Below, one piece after another: positions 8,006 through 17,777 of a stretch of 64,000 bases of DNA (the stretch's first letter is position 1; every line of letters begins with the position of its first letter). Source of the stretch: Rhodoferax sp. BLA1 (GTDB lineage Bacteria; Pseudomonadota; Gammaproteobacteria; Burkholderiales; Burkholderiaceae_C); NCBI RefSeq assembly GCF_013416775.1, contig NZ_SZVI01000013.1:682001-746000 (forward strand), given 5' to 3'. The translations under genes and the position numbers were made by a program. The notes under the pieces were generated by a model. That model was given only the letters and a program-made list of their open reading frames with translations. It was not told where the DNA came from and did not search any database.

Positions 8006-8902
8006 CTATTCTGGGTTGCGCACTCTCAGAAACGAAGCAAAGCGTGGCACGCCTTTGGGTGTGCGCTCGCGGTAGCGGTAGGTCACCAGGCTGCCAATGG
8101 GTGGTGGGTCGGCGCGTTGGGCGTCGCTGAAGCCGCTGCCCAGGGCAAAACGCTGGCCACTGGGCAACTCCAGCAACAAGGCGCCCATTTGGCCACTCAA
8201 ACGGCCTTTGCCCGGCAGGTGGCCCACCACCCGGGCCTCGTCGTCGGGCTGCGGTTTGAGCTTGCGCAGGGCGCTGCTGCGCCCGGGAGACCACAAGGCG
8301 TCGGCGCGGTGTAACACCAGCCCCTCGCCACCGCCTTGCACCGTGGTGGCCAGCAGGGCTTGCAAGGCCTGGGCATCCGACACACGCTGCTGAGGCACGG
8401 CCTGTAACCAGGGCTGAGCGGCTTGCGCCAGCACACCCTGCAAACGCTGGACACGTTCAGCAAAAGGCTCAGGGGCACCGGGCAGGTCAAACACCATGTA
8501 GCGCACTTGGCGCCAATCGTCCTCCACCGGAGTGGCGCGGCGCACCAGGCCCGAGAGTTCATCAAAACGATCGCGCCCGAGCCACAGCTCACCATCCAGC
8601 GCCACCGCAGGCAAAGCGGCGGTGAACCAGCCCGGCGCCGCAATCACCCGGCCACTGCGAAAACGCAGGGTCTGGCCATCCCATAACGCTCGCACACCGT
8701 CGAGTTTTTCGCTCACCAGGTGAGCCGACGGGTCCTCTTTGGCCGACCAGTCGCTGGCCAGCATCAAGGCCGGGATGTTGGCAGCGGCCAGCGCGTCCGG
8801 TGTGGCCGACGGGTTGGCAGCAACAGCCAAGGATGGGTGCAAAGCACCACCCAGCAGCCAGGCCAAACAAGCGGCCGATGTGGCGGAGCGTGAAAAGTGC
8901 AT
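8006..8902 (-). CDS. ATP-dependent DNA ligase with signal peptide, LigE-like
   Basis: A compact 298-residue ATP-dependent DNA ligase. The adenylation motif KLDGVRA carries the nucleotide-accepting lysine. Other nucleotidyltransferase motifs (LDGELW, MVFDLPG, EGLVLHR, LRKLKP) follow, then a short OB-fold-like end. The start MHFSRSATSAACLAWLLGGA gives a Sec signal peptide ending near AVAA, which fits the Lig E group of proteobacterial ligases exported to the periplasm and thought to act on incoming or extracellular DNA. An upstream ATG at 8929 would add nine residues and spoil the signal peptide. This supplements, and does not replace, the chromosomal NAD-dependent ligase. Confidence 0.85.
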   Translation of the reverse strand: MHFSRSATSAACLAWLLGGALHPSLAVAANPSATPDALAAANIPALMLASDWSAKEDPSAHLVSEKLDGVRALWDGQTLRFRSGRVIAAPGWFTAALPAVALDGELWLGRDRFDELSGLVRRATPVEDDWRQVRYMVFDLPGAPEPFAERVQRLQGVLAQAAQPWLQAVPQQRVSDAQALQALLATTVQGGGEGLVLHRADALWSPGRSSALRKLKPQPDDEARVVGHLPGKGRLSGQMGALLLELPSGQRFALGSGFSDAQRADPPPIGSLVTYRYRERTPKGVPRFASFLRVRNPE

Positions 8903-8927
8903 GGAAAGCCCCCTCTCGTTGTAGAAC

Positions 8928-8972
8928 AAAAAGGCCTCAAGCCCTTGTTCAAAAAGGGCTCATCACTATGAC
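8928..8972. repeat. Dispersed palindromic repeat, copy 2
   Basis: AGCCCTT (8940-8946) and AAGGGCT (8954-8960) form a perfect 7-bp stem with a 7-base loop, preceded by AAAAAGGCCTCA. It lies upstream of the ligase gene in non-coding sequence and in the orientation opposite to copy 11. Confidence 0.75.
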
Positions 8973-9061
8973 TTTGGTATCAACCGGTGTGACGGTACAG
9001 GTGTTCCAGGCCCACCCCAGCGCGGGACAGGGCGACCGAGGTGTCTGGGCCTCGGCCCCGA

Positions 9062-9619
9062 TCAGGCTGCCAGCCGCGATGACTTGGGCACATGCGCCAT
9101 CAAAAACGCCATCTGGTCCACCAGAATGCGGCGGTTGCGCAGGATGAAGTCTTCCCACAGGCTGGGCACATAAGGTGTGTAGAGTAGCGGCATATTGGCC
9201 TGCTCGGGCGTGCGGTGGCTTTTGCGGTGGTTGCAGGGTTTGCAGGCGGTGACCACATTCATCCAGGTGTCGATGCCTTTTTGGGCAAACGGGATGATGT
9301 GTTCACGTGTCAAGTCAGCCTCGGCAAACAAATCACCACAGTAGGCGCAGATGTTGCGGTCGCGCGCAAACAGTTTGGCATTGGTCAGGCCCGGGCGCAG
9401 CTCAAACGGGTTGATGTTGGGCACACCCTTGGTGCCGATGATGCTCGACACAGTGATAACCGACTGTTTGCCGGTGATGGCGTTGTGGCCGCCGTGGAAC
9501 ACGGCCACCTCATGGCCCATTTCCCAGCGGACCTCCTCGGCGGCGTAGTGCAGCACCGCTTGTTCCAGCGAAATCCACGATTGGGGCAGCCCCTGGGCTG
9601 ACAGCTTCAAGACTTTCAA
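9062..9619 (-). CDS. HNH endonuclease
   Basis: A 185-residue HNH nuclease of the McrA-like group. It has a zinc-binding CAYCG, the core LTREHIIPFAQKG with the catalytic histidine, and NVVTACKPCNHRK carrying the second CxxC and the final H. No ATG fits: the conserved protein starts VLKVLKLSAQGLP. I choose the TTG at 9619, which is preceded by GGGAG seven bases upstream. The frame is open to 9751, but that part has low-complexity cysteine-rich residues and no homology I recognise. It is a single-gene unit facing away from ribF. Such housekeeping HNH proteins are common in betaproteobacteria; the target is unknown. Confidence 0.75.
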   Translation of the reverse strand: MKVLKLSAQGLPQSWISLEQAVLHYAAEEVRWEMGHEVAVFHGGHNAITGKQSVITVSSIIGTKGVPNINPFELRPGLTNAKLFARDRNICAYCGDLFAEADLTREHIIPFAQKGIDTWMNVVTACKPCNHRKSHRTPEQANMPLLYTPYVPSLWEDFILRNRRILVDQMAFLMAHVPKSSRLAA

Positions 9620-9798
9620 AACACGACTCCCAAAAAAGACGTTATCCGAAACCCACTCAAAACCTGATCGACACCAACAGAACCCTTGGCATGGCCCCAC
9701 ATGAGATGCAGGAAACGCGCCAATAACCATCCCAACACCGGTCTGGGACACAATATACCCCCTTTACGTGTCAAATTGGCGTCAAGCCCACTTGAACT

Positions 9799-9826
9799 TT
9801 GCTTATTGTGCTATTTAAGTTATAAC
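9799..9826 (+). promoter_or_regulatory. Candidate sigma-70 promoter of ribF
   Basis: TTGCTT (9799-9804), a 16-base spacer and TATAAC (9821-9826). The -10 box ends five bases before the ribF ATG, so transcription would begin at or next to the start codon and the message could be leaderless. No convincing Shine-Dalgarno is present. Confidence 0.45.
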
Positions 9827-9831
9827 AAAGA

Positions 9832-10827
9832 ATGAAGATTTACAGGGGTTTCAAGCACCCGGACATTGCGCCAGCGTGTGCCTTGACGATTGGCAACTTT
9901 GACGGTGTGCACCGTGGCCACCAGGCCATGCTCTCACTGCTCAAGGGCGAGGCCCAACAGCGTGGTGTACCGAGCTGTGTGTTGACCTTCGAGCCACATC
10001 CGCGCGACCATTTTGCCGCCGTCACCCACAACCCGGCACGGGCACCGGCGCGCGTGGGCACCCTGCGCGACAAGCTGATTGATCTGGCGGCCTGTGGTGT
10101 CGACCAGATTGTGGTGCTGCCCTTTGACACCCATCTGGCCAACCTGACCCCGATGGACTTTATCAACCAGGTGCTGCGCCGCGGCCTAGGCGCCACCTAT
10201 GTGCTGGTGGGCGACGATTTTCGTTTTGGCGCCCGCCGCTCCGGTGACTACGCCTTGCTGGACCAGGCCGGACTGGATCAGGGTTTTGATGTGGCCCGCA
10301 TGAACAGTTACGAGGTGCACAACCTGCGCGTGTCCAGCTCAGCCGTGCGTGAGGCGCTGGGCCAAGGCCGCATGAAAGACGCCACCCGGCTGATGGGCCA
10401 CCCGTATCGCATCTCGGGCCATGTGGTGCATGGCCGCAAGCTCGGGCGCTCGCTCGGGTTCAAAACCCTCAACATGCGTTTTGCCCACTGGAAACCGGCC
10501 GCCAGCGGCATTTTTGCAGTGCTGGTCTATGGCCTGAGCCCGCAGCCGCTGCGTGGCGTGGCCAACATGGGCATCCGCCCATCGCTTGACCCCAACGATG
10601 TCAACGGCGGTCGCGTGTTGCTGGAAACCCATTGCCTGGACTGGCCAGAGAGCCTGGGTGCCGAAGGGGCCTACGGCAAAATTGTGCGTGTGGAACTGCT
10701 CCACAAGTTACACGAGGAACGCAAATACGCGTCCCTGGACGCGTTGACGGCGGGCATCCACCAGGACTGCCTGGACGCCCGCACCTACTTTGACACCCAC
10801 CCTGAAGCGGGCAGCACCAAAACCTGA
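9832..10827 (+). CDS. ribF: Bifunctional riboflavin kinase / FAD synthetase
   Basis: Converts riboflavin to FMN and then FAD in the cytoplasm. The N-terminal nucleotidyltransferase domain carries GNFDGVHRGHQ (residues 21-31). The C-terminal flavokinase domain contains GRKLGRSLGFKTLNM, where the usual PTAN motif is altered but keeps Thr and Asn. Length 331 is normal for the family. In many proteobacteria ribF lies directly upstream of ileS and lspA. Here three genes and a degraded second ribF tail (12492-12640) separate them. Confidence 0.95.
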   Translation: MKIYRGFKHPDIAPACALTIGNFDGVHRGHQAMLSLLKGEAQQRGVPSCVLTFEPHPRDHFAAVTHNPARAPARVGTLRDKLIDLAACGVDQIVVLPFDTHLANLTPMDFINQVLRRGLGATYVLVGDDFRFGARRSGDYALLDQAGLDQGFDVARMNSYEVHNLRVSSSAVREALGQGRMKDATRLMGHPYRISGHVVHGRKLGRSLGFKTLNMRFAHWKPAASGIFAVLVYGLSPQPLRGVANMGIRPSLDPNDVNGGRVLLETHCLDWPESLGAEGAYGKIVRVELLHKLHEERKYASLDALTAGIHQDCLDARTYFDTHPEAGSTKT

Positions 10828-10897
10828 ACCCTCTCGACCTGGTGTGCAGACGGCCTGTCCGCCCAGCCCCCGTTGTGCCATCCGCTACGATGCCCCC

Positions 10898-11650
10898 ATG
10901 CCCATTGACTACGCGCGCAGCCTGACCGCCGAAGATCGCTCCCTGCGCAGTGATCGCCACCTCGGGTTCACTCTCGCCTTTGTGGCGGGTGCTGCCAACG
11001 CGGGGGCTTACCTGGCGGTCAAGCTCTACACCTCACACATGACGGGTTTGGTGTCGTCCCTGGCGGACCACATCGCGCTGGGCGAACTCACCCTGGCGCT
11101 CAGCGCCTTTGGTGCGGTGGTGTCCTTTCTGCTCGGCGCCACCACCTCCGCGCTCATGATCAACTACGCCAAACGGTGTCGGCTGCGCAGCCGATACGCC
11201 CTGCCGCTGTTGCTGGAGGCGCTTTTGCTGCTGGTGTTTGGCCTGCTGGGCGCCAGACTGGCGGGGATGCAGGCTTTGTTTGTTCCGCTGACGGTGATGC
11301 TGCTTTGTTTCATCATGGGGCTGCAGAACGCCGTCATCACCAAGATTTCGGGCGCGGTGGTACGGACCACCCACCTCACCGGTGTGATCACCGATCTGGG
11401 CATTGAAATTGGTCGCCTGCTCTACTGGAACCGCAGCAGCAGACCCCAAGAAGAACACGTCGTGGCCGACCGCGCCAGGTTGGCCATGCTGGCCATGATG
11501 TGTTTGTACTTTCTGCTGGGTGGCATTGTGGGAGCTCTTGGCTTCAAACACCTGGGTTACCTCGCCACGTTGCCGCTCGCGGCCTTGCTGGTCGCCCTGT
11601 GTCTTGTGCCCATCGTCGACGATCTCAAAAACACTCTCCAACCCGCATGA
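10898..11650 (+). CDS. YoaK/DUF1275 family membrane protein
   Basis: A 250-residue integral membrane protein with about six hydrophobic segments, beginning HLGFTLAFVAGAANAGAYLAV and including a central LLLEALLLLVFGLLGARL. The family is known as YoaK/DUF1275 and its substrate is not established. I use the ATG at 10898 (MPIDYARSL); an upstream ATG at 10790 would overlap the ribF 3' end and adds non-homologous residues. It probably belongs to the block placed between ribF and ileS. Confidence 0.8.
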   Translation: MPIDYARSLTAEDRSLRSDRHLGFTLAFVAGAANAGAYLAVKLYTSHMTGLVSSLADHIALGELTLALSAFGAVVSFLLGATTSALMINYAKRCRLRSRYALPLLLEALLLLVFGLLGARLAGMQALFVPLTVMLLCFIMGLQNAVITKISGAVVRTTHLTGVITDLGIEIGRLLYWNRSSRPQEEHVVADRARLAMLAMMCLYFLLGGIVGALGFKHLGYLATLPLAALLVALCLVPIVDDLKNTLQPA

Positions 11651-11718
11651 CCCACCTAAGATAGCGCTGCATACCTCTCTGTCAATTGTGCTGATAGGCC
11701 TCACCATCAGGAGTCCCC

Positions 11719-12111
11719 ATGCTTGCCCATTCGCTGTCCCCTTGCATCACCACAACAAAGGTCGAAGAGTCGCGCGACTTTTACGTCAAGCACTTTGGCG
11801 CAAAGGTCACTTTCGACTGCGGCTGGTACGTCAGCATCGGCTTCTGACAGGGGGCTTCGCTTCAGTTCATGGCACCTCAACCCGAACAGCCGGTCTGTAA
11901 CCCGGTTGGCTTGACCTACAACTTCAGCGTGTCCGATGTTGACGCTGAGTTTCAGTCACTGGCGGCGTCTGGTCTGGTGGCCGTTTTGCCACTCGAAGAC
12001 CATCCTTGGGGAGATCGCGGTTTTGCCGTTCACGACCCCAACGGCATTCTTCTCTACATCTACGCCGAGCGCGAACCCAGCCCTGAATTCAAACAGTATT
12101 TCAAGCCCTGA
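11719..12111 (+). pseudogene. VOC (glyoxalase/bleomycin-resistance) family gene with internal stop
   Basis: Translation from the ATG at 11719, preceded by CAGGAG, gives a typical VOC start (CITTTKVEESRDFYVKHFGA), then an in-frame TGA at 11845-11847 (codon 43). The same frame continues with VOC sequence (LQFMAPQ, FAVHDPNGILLYIYAE) to 12111, for a total of 130 codons. Apart from the one stop there is no frameshift, so the lesion is recent or a sequencing error. The ATG at 11869 could restart a C-terminal half of 80 residues, which would lack the first metal-ligand module. Confidence 0.8.
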
Positions 12112-12115
12112 CGCC

Positions 12116-12475
12116 ATGCCCACCGACCGCATCTCCAAATTACTCGAAGACATCCGCGCACTCGATCCTGAGCGTTTCGAGCTGGTACAAGCATTGAGGC
12201 ACATCATTCTGGGTCTGGATTCATCCATCTCCGAGGAGGTGAAGTACGGTGGCCTCTTGTTCGCTGCTTACAAGCCTTTTTGCGGCATCTTCTCGTACAC
12301 CAAACACGTTTCGCTGGAGTTCAGTGCGGGCGCGTCGCTCCTAGACACCTTCAAGGTGCTGGAGGGTGAAGGCAGGTTACGCCGCCACATCAAGCTGACG
12401 TCTGCGCAGGACATCGCGCAAAAGCATGTCAATGACTACCTTCTTTTGGCGCTCAAGGCCTCTCCCAAACCCTGA
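12116..12475 (+). CDS. DUF1801-family protein
   Basis: A 119-residue soluble protein starting MPTDRISKLLEDIRALDPERF. It has the hallmark GLLFAAYKPFCGIFSYTKHVSLEFSAG core and the lysine-rich C-terminal helix of the DUF1801/YdhG-like family, which has no assigned biochemical role. It starts four bases after the VOC gene stop, so the two were probably co-transcribed. The longer open frame upstream (from 11936) overlaps the VOC gene and is not used. Confidence 0.75.
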   Translation: MPTDRISKLLEDIRALDPERFELVQALRHIILGLDSSISEEVKYGGLLFAAYKPFCGIFSYTKHVSLEFSAGASLLDTFKVLEGEGRLRRHIKLTSAQDIAQKHVNDYLLLALKASPKP

Positions 12476-12491
12476 GACCCAGCCCCACGCC

Positions 12492-12640
12492 ACTGTGCGC
12501 AGCCAGGGCCTACGGTAAAATCCACCGTTTCGCGCGGCAACACCGACTGCACAACGAACTCACCACAATTCCTTGGACGTATTGACCGCTGGCATCCGTC
12601 AAGTTGGCCAAGATGCCCGTGACTATTTGCCCGCCTACCC
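12492..12640 (+). pseudogene. Degraded remnant of a second ribF 3' end
   Basis: Just upstream of ileS, non-coding sequence matches the end of ribF in order. AYGKI (12510-12524) corresponds to the ribF stretch [17 protein letters not shown], then QDARDYL (12570-12620), corresponds to SLDALTAGIHQ and LDARTYF. The middle has indels and frame changes. It is too diverged to be a recent copy. It suggests that ribF once ended directly before ileS, and that the present ribF plus three extra genes arose by duplication or replacement. Confidence 0.7.
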
Positions 12641-12645
12641 ACACC

Positions 12646-15510
12646 ATGACCACTCAAACCGATTACCGCAGCACCCTGAACCTGCCCGACACCCCGTTTC
12701 CGATGCGTGGCGACCTGCCCAAGCGCGAACCGGTGTGGGTCAAATCCTGGGAAGACCAGGGCCTGTACCAGAAGCTGCGCGTGGCGCGCCGGGGTGCCCC
12801 GCTGTTTGTCTTGCACGACGGCCCGCCCTATGCCAACGGCCAGATCCACATGGGCCACGCGGTCAACAAGATTCTGAAGGACATGATCGTCAAGGCCCGC
12901 CAGCTCAAGGGGCTGGACGCGGTCTACATCCCGGGCTGGGACTGCCACGGCCTGCCGATTGAAAACGCGATTGAAAAGAAGTTTGGCCGCAAGCTCGCCC
13001 GTGACGACATGCAGGCCAAGAGCCGCGCCTACGCTACCGAACAGATCGCGTTACAAATGGCCGACTTCAAACGCCTGGGTGTGCTGGGCGACTGGGAGCA
13101 CCCCTACCGCACCATGGACTTCAAGAACGAGGCCGATGAAATCCGCGCCTTCAAACGTGTGATCGAACGCGGTTTTGTTTACCGTGGCTTGAAGCCCGTG
13201 TACTGGTGTTTTGACTGTGGCTCCAGCCTGGCCGAGTTCGAGATCGAATATGCCGACAAGAAGTCACAAACGCTGGACGTCGGCTTTTTGTGCGCTGAAC
13301 CGGCCAAACTCGCCGCAGCCTTTGGGCTGAGCGCTCTCGACAAAGAGGCGTTTGCCGTCATCTGGACCACCACCGCGTGGACCATCCCGGCCAACCAGGC
13401 GCTCAACCTGAACCCCGAGCTGACCTACGCGCTGGTCGATACCGAGCGCGGCTTCTTGGTTCTGGCTGAGTCACTGGTCGAAAAATGCATGACGCGTTTT
13501 GGCTTGACCGGCAACGTAGTCGCCACCACCGTGGGCAAGAACCTCGGTGGTTTGAACTTCAAACACCCGTTCGCCCACGTGGATGCGGGTTATGACCGCC
13601 TGAGCCCGATCTACCTGGCCGACTACGCCACCGCCGAGGACGGCACCGGCATCGTGCACTCTGCCCCCGCCTACGGTCTGGAGGATTTCAACAGCTGTGT
13701 GTCACACGGCATGAAATACGACGACATCCTGAACCCGGTGCAAGGCAATGGTGTCTACGCGCCTGAGCTGCCGCTGTTTGGCAACCAGCAAATCTGGAAA
13801 GCCTGCCCGGTGATCATCGATGCGCTGCGCGACGCAGGTCGCCTGTTTGCCACCGAGAACATCGTGCACAGCTACCCGCATTGCTGGCGCCACAAGACGC
13901 CGGTGATCTACCGCGCCGCCGCCCAGTGGTTCATCCGTATGGACGAGGGTGAGGGCATCTTTACCAAGGACAAAGCGCCGCAGACCCTCAGGCAGACTGC
14001 CTTGGCCGCTATTGAAAACACAGCGTTTTACCCGGAAAACGGCAAGGTGCGGCTGCGCGACATGATCGCCGGGCGGCCCGACTGGTGTATCAGCCGCCAA
14101 CGCAGCTGGGGTGTGCCACTGCCGTTTTTCCTGCACAAAGACAGCGGTGAGTTGCACCCCAAAACCATGGACATCCTCGACATCGCCGCCAACATGGTGG
14201 AAGAAGGCGGGATCGAAGCCTGGAGCAAGGCCAGCACCGAAGCCATCCTGGCCACGGTGGACGCGCAGGATGATGCGCCGTTCTACACCAAGAGCAGCGA
14301 CATTCTGGAAGTCTGGTTTGACTCCGGCACCACCCACACCACGGTGCTCAAGGGTTCCCACCCGGGCTGCGGTCATGACAGCGGCCCCGAAGCCGACCTG
14401 TATCTGGAAGGCCACGACCAACACCGCGGCTGGTTCCACTCCAGCTTGCTGACCGCCTGCGCGATGTATGACCGCGCGCCCTATCTGGGCATCCTGACCC
14501 ACGGCTTCACCGTGGACAGCAAAGGCCACAAGATGAGCAAAAGCGCTGGCAACGGCGTGGACCCGCAGGAAACGTCGAAGAAGCTCGGTGCCGAGATCAT
14601 CCGCCTGTGGGTCGCTGCCAGCGACTACTCGGGCGACATCGCGGGTGACGACAAGATCCTGGCGCGGGTGGTGGACACCTACCGCCGGGTGCGCAACACC
14701 CTCAAGTTCCTGCTAGCCAACACCCAGGACTTTGACCCGGCCAAGGACAGCGTGCCCGCAGAGCAGTTGCTGGAAATTGACCGCTACGCGTTAAGCCGTG
14801 CTGCGCAGTTACAAGCCGACATCCTGGCGCACTTTGAGGTGTATGAATTCCACCCGGTGGTGGCCAAGCTGCAGATTTATTGCAGTGAAGACCTGGGCGC
14901 GTTTTACCTGGACGTGCTCAAAGACCGTCTCTACACCACCGGCGCCAACTCGCTGGCCCGGCGCAGCGCCCAAACCGCGCTGTGGCAAATCACCCAGGCC
15001 ATGCTGCGCTGGATGGCACCCTTCCTGAGCTTCACCGCCGAGGAAGCCTGGGCCGTGTTGGGTGCCGAAGGCAAAACCCCGGCGGCCACGCATGACTCGA
15101 TCTTCATGGACACCTACAGCACCCAGCCTGAGCCCAATACCGAGCTGCTGGCCAAGTGGAACCGCATCCGCGAGATCCGCGACCAAGTCAACAAAGACAT
15201 CGAGGTCTTGCGCGCCAACGGCCAGGTGGGCTCTTCGCTGCAAGCGGTGGTGGAACTCACCGTCGGCCCGGACGATCTGGCCTTGCTGCAAAGCCTGGGT
15301 GCTGACCTGAAGTTTGTGTTCATCACATCCGCTATTGAACTGGTAGCTGGTGAGTCTTTATCCATCAGGGCCAGTGCCTCAAATGGCGTGAAATGTGAGC
15401 GTTGCTGGCATTACAGCGACGAGCTGGGCACCGACCCGGCCCACCCGACCCTGTGCCCACGTTGCACCAGCAACCTGTTTGGCAGCGGTGAAACCCGGAG
15501 CTTTGCCTGA
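12646..15510 (+). CDS. ileS: Isoleucyl-tRNA synthetase
   Basis: Class I aminoacyl-tRNA synthetase of 954 residues charging tRNA-Ile. The HIGH motif is in [15 protein letters not shown] near residue 57. KMSKS lies at 629-633, after [13 protein letters not shown]. The CP1 editing domain is in between, and a C-terminal zinc finger reads [13 protein letters not shown] then CPRC. The ATG at 12646 ([19 protein letters not shown]) is chosen because it starts the conserved N-terminus; an ATG at 12604 lies in the ribF remnant. A degenerate repeat copy may sit at 15330-15386. It overlaps lspA (TGATG). Confidence 0.97.
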   Translation: MTTQTDYRSTLNLPDTPFPMRGDLPKREPVWVKSWEDQGLYQKLRVARRGAPLFVLHDGPPYANGQIHMGHAVNKILKDMIVKARQLKGLDAVYIPGWDCHGLPIENAIEKKFGRKLARDDMQAKSRAYATEQIALQMADFKRLGVLGDWEHPYRTMDFKNEADEIRAFKRVIERGFVYRGLKPVYWCFDCGSSLAEFEIEYADKKSQTLDVGFLCAEPAKLAAAFGLSALDKEAFAVIWTTTAWTIPANQALNLNPELTYALVDTERGFLVLAESLVEKCMTRFGLTGNVVATTVGKNLGGLNFKHPFAHVDAGYDRLSPIYLADYATAEDGTGIVHSAPAYGLEDFNSCVSHGMKYDDILNPVQGNGVYAPELPLFGNQQIWKACPVIIDALRDAGRLFATENIVHSYPHCWRHKTPVIYRAAAQWFIRMDEGEGIFTKDKAPQTLRQTALAAIENTAFYPENGKVRLRDMIAGRPDWCISRQRSWGVPLPFFLHKDSGELHPKTMDILDIAANMVEEGGIEAWSKASTEAILATVDAQDDAPFYTKSSDILEVWFDSGTTHTTVLKGSHPGCGHDSGPEADLYLEGHDQHRGWFHSSLLTACAMYDRAPYLGILTHGFTVDSKGHKMSKSAGNGVDPQETSKKLGAEIIRLWVAASDYSGDIAGDDKILARVVDTYRRVRNTLKFLLANTQDFDPAKDSVPAEQLLEIDRYALSRAAQLQADILAHFEVYEFHPVVAKLQIYCSEDLGAFYLDVLKDRLYTTGANSLARRSAQTALWQITQAMLRWMAPFLSFTAEEAWAVLGAEGKTPAATHDSIFMDTYSTQPEPNTELLAKWNRIREIRDQVNKDIEVLRANGQVGSSLQAVVELTVGPDDLALLQSLGADLKFVFITSAIELVAGESLSIRASASNGVKCERCWHYSDELGTDPAHPTLCPRCTSNLFGSGETRSFA
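15330..15386. repeat. Possible dispersed repeat copy 3 (inside ileS, decayed)
   Basis: CGCTATTGAACTGGTAGCTG, then TCTTTATCCATCAGGGCCAG, then TGCCTCAAATGG follows the order of blocks seen in clearer copies, but the stem is largely lost and IleS has normal length here. Treat as tentative. Confidence 0.3.
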
Positions 15511-16028
15511 TGGCCGGCCGGGGCAAGGGTTCAGGCATCAGCTTCCAATCCAGCTCGGGCAGTTGGCTGCCCTGGCTGGCCTGGTCGCTGGTGGTGATCC
15601 TGGTCGACCAGTTCACCAAGGTGCTGGTGCTGGGGTATTACCAGCTTGGTGACAGCCACCCGGTGACCAGCTTTTTCAACCTGGTGCGGGTGCACAACCA
15701 CGGCGCCGCGTTTTCGTTTCTGGCCAGCTCGGGCGGCTGGCAGCGTTGGTTGTTCACCGGCATTGGCATTGGTGCGGCGGTGTTGATCATCTGGCTGCTC
15801 AAGTCCCACCCCGGGCAAAAACTGTTTGCTTTTGCGCTGGCCAGTATTCTGGGTGGTGCGCTGGGCAATGTCATTGACCGGCTGTTGCACGGCTACGTGG
15901 TCGATTTTCTGGACTTTTACTGGAAAAACTGGCACTTTCCGGCCTTTAATGTGGCCGACAGCGCCATCACCCTGGGCGCGATCTGCCTGATCCTCGACGA
16001 GCTGCTGCGTGTACGCCGTGGCCGCTGA
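15510..16028 (+). CDS. lspA: Lipoprotein signal peptidase (signal peptidase II)
   Basis: Inner-membrane aspartyl protease of 172 residues that removes signal peptides from diacylglyceryl-prolipoproteins. Four membrane segments are visible, with the catalytic regions [15 protein letters not shown] and [11 protein letters not shown], each supplying one Asp. Its ATG overlaps the ileS stop, so the two are translationally coupled, the common ileS-lspA arrangement. Confidence 0.96.
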   Translation: MAGRGKGSGISFQSSSGSWLPWLAWSLVVILVDQFTKVLVLGYYQLGDSHPVTSFFNLVRVHNHGAAFSFLASSGGWQRWLFTGIGIGAAVLIIWLLKSHPGQKLFAFALASILGGALGNVIDRLLHGYVVDFLDFYWKNWHFPAFNVADSAITLGAICLILDELLRVRRGR

Positions 16029-16053
16029 AACCCACCTGAGTTAGACCACCACC

Positions 16054-17727
16054 TTGACCCACCTGCTCAACCTGCTGGCCGCGATTGCCCTGCTGGTGTG
16101 GGGCACCCACCTGGTGCGCAAGGACACGCTGCGGGTGCTGGGCGCCAACCTGCGCCGGGTGCTGGCGCAAAGTGTGGGCAACCGTTTCACGGCGGTGCTC
16201 TCAGGCGTGGGCGTCACTGCGCTGCTGCAGTCCAGCACCGCCACCGCGCTGATCATCTCGGCCTTTGTGGGCCAGGGGCTCATGAGCCTGACTGCCGCGC
16301 TGGCGGTGATGCTGGGCGCCGACCTGGGCACCAGCCTGATGGCGCTGGTGTTCTCGCGTGATCTGTCCTGGTTGTCACCGCTGTTCATTTTTGTCGGTGT
16401 GGTGTTATTCATCGCCAAACAAAGCACCAGCGCCGGTTATGTCGGGCGCATCCTGATTGGTCTGGGGCTGATGCTGCTGGCGCTGAGCCTGGTGCGGGCC
16501 TCGGCCAACGAACTCACACAAGCGCAGGCGGTGCGTGACCTGCTGGCCACCTTGGGCAGCGACCGCTTGCTCGAGATCACCATCGGTGCGGTGCTGTCGG
16601 TGCTGAGTTATTCGAGCCTGGCGATTGTGCTGCTGATCGCCACGCTAGCCAACAGCCATGTGGTCACGGTAGATGTGGCGCTGGGCCTGGTGCTGGGCGC
16701 CAACCTGGGCAGTGGCCTGCTGGCGGTATTGACCACGCTGCGCTCCCCCATCGAAGCGCGTCAGGTCCCCATGGGCAACCTGATCTTCAAGATACTGGGT
16801 GTGGCGCTGATGGCGCCCAGCATGGGCCTGTGGCTCAGCCATGTGCGCCCCAACGTGGCCGACGCGGCCACCACCGTGGTGCTGTTTCACTTCATGTTCA
16901 ACGCGCTGGTGGCGCTGTTATTCATTGGCCTGACCCAGGTGGTGGCACGTTGGGTGGCCTACTGGCTGCCTATCCCGAAGCGCAATGCGCTCAATGGCCG
17001 CCACCGCCATCTGGACGCCTCGGCGCTGGCGACACCCTCGGTGGCGCTGGCCTGTGCGGTGCGCGAAGCCATGCACCAGGCCGACGTGGTAGAGACCATG
17101 TTGCGTGGTGTGCTCGATGTGATCAAGACCAACGACATGGAGCTGGCCAAGTCGCTGCAGAAGATGGACGACACGGTGGACCGGCTTTACTCCGACATCA
17201 AGTACTACCTGACCAAGATCTCGCGCGAGGCGCTCAACGACAAGGAAGGTCGGCGCTGGACCGATGTGATCAGCTTCACGATCAACATGGAGCAGATTGG
17301 CGACATCGTCGAGCGCATCCTCGAAGACATCGAAAACAAAAAAATCCGCACCGGGCGCGAGTTCTCACCGGCGGGCATGGCCGAAATCACCGAGTTGCAT
17401 GGTGACCTGGTCAACAACCTGCGTTTAGGCATGAGTGTGTTCCTCAACGACGACCCGCGCGACGCGATCAAGCTGCTCGAAGAAAAAACCCGTTTTCGTG
17501 ATCTGGAGCTGAAATACGCCGCCAATCACCTGAACCGGTTGACCGACAACACGCTGGAGAGCATCGAAACCAGCTCGCTGCACCTGGATTTGATCAGCGA
17601 GCTCAAACGCATCAACTCGCTGATCTGCGCGATTGCCTACCCGATCCTGGAGTCCACCGGCGCGCTCGCACCCAACCGCCTGCGTCAGCCCGCAGCTGCG
17701 CCAGGTTCACCTGACTCGGCCATTTGA
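16054..17727 (+). CDS. Na/phosphate cotransporter family protein with PhoU-like domain
   Basis: A 557-residue protein. The N-terminal half has paired Na/Pi-cotransporter repeats with QSSTATALIISAFVGQG and a second LGANLGSGLLAVL region in eight or more membrane segments. From about residue 340 it has a soluble PhoU-like helical domain (residues about 360-540). It likely imports or exports phosphate with Na+. The apparent start is TTG at 16054, as no ATG fits; a TAG stop in frame at 16042 limits extension. It lies 25 bases after lspA. Confidence 0.8.
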   Translation: MTHLLNLLAAIALLVWGTHLVRKDTLRVLGANLRRVLAQSVGNRFTAVLSGVGVTALLQSSTATALIISAFVGQGLMSLTAALAVMLGADLGTSLMALVFSRDLSWLSPLFIFVGVVLFIAKQSTSAGYVGRILIGLGLMLLALSLVRASANELTQAQAVRDLLATLGSDRLLEITIGAVLSVLSYSSLAIVLLIATLANSHVVTVDVALGLVLGANLGSGLLAVLTTLRSPIEARQVPMGNLIFKILGVALMAPSMGLWLSHVRPNVADAATTVVLFHFMFNALVALLFIGLTQVVARWVAYWLPIPKRNALNGRHRHLDASALATPSVALACAVREAMHQADVVETMLRGVLDVIKTNDMELAKSLQKMDDTVDRLYSDIKYYLTKISREALNDKEGRRWTDVISFTINMEQIGDIVERILEDIENKKIRTGREFSPAGMAEITELHGDLVNNLRLGMSVFLNDDPRDAIKLLEEKTRFRDLELKYAANHLNRLTDNTLESIETSSLHLDLISELKRINSLICAIAYPILESTGALAPNRLRQPAAAPGSPDSAI

Positions 17728-17777
17728 GCCGAGTCCACCGTGGGTTGGGCACGCACACGCACCATGGTTGGCTTCAC

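Noticed and set aside
9620..9751. Longer HNH protein starting at 9751
   Set aside because: The added residues do not resemble the family; the TTG at 9619 has a suitable ribosome site.
11845..11847. Selenocysteine decoding of the TGA in the VOC gene
   Set aside because: No visible SECIS-like hairpin right after the TGA, and VOC proteins have no Sec/Cys at this site that I know of.
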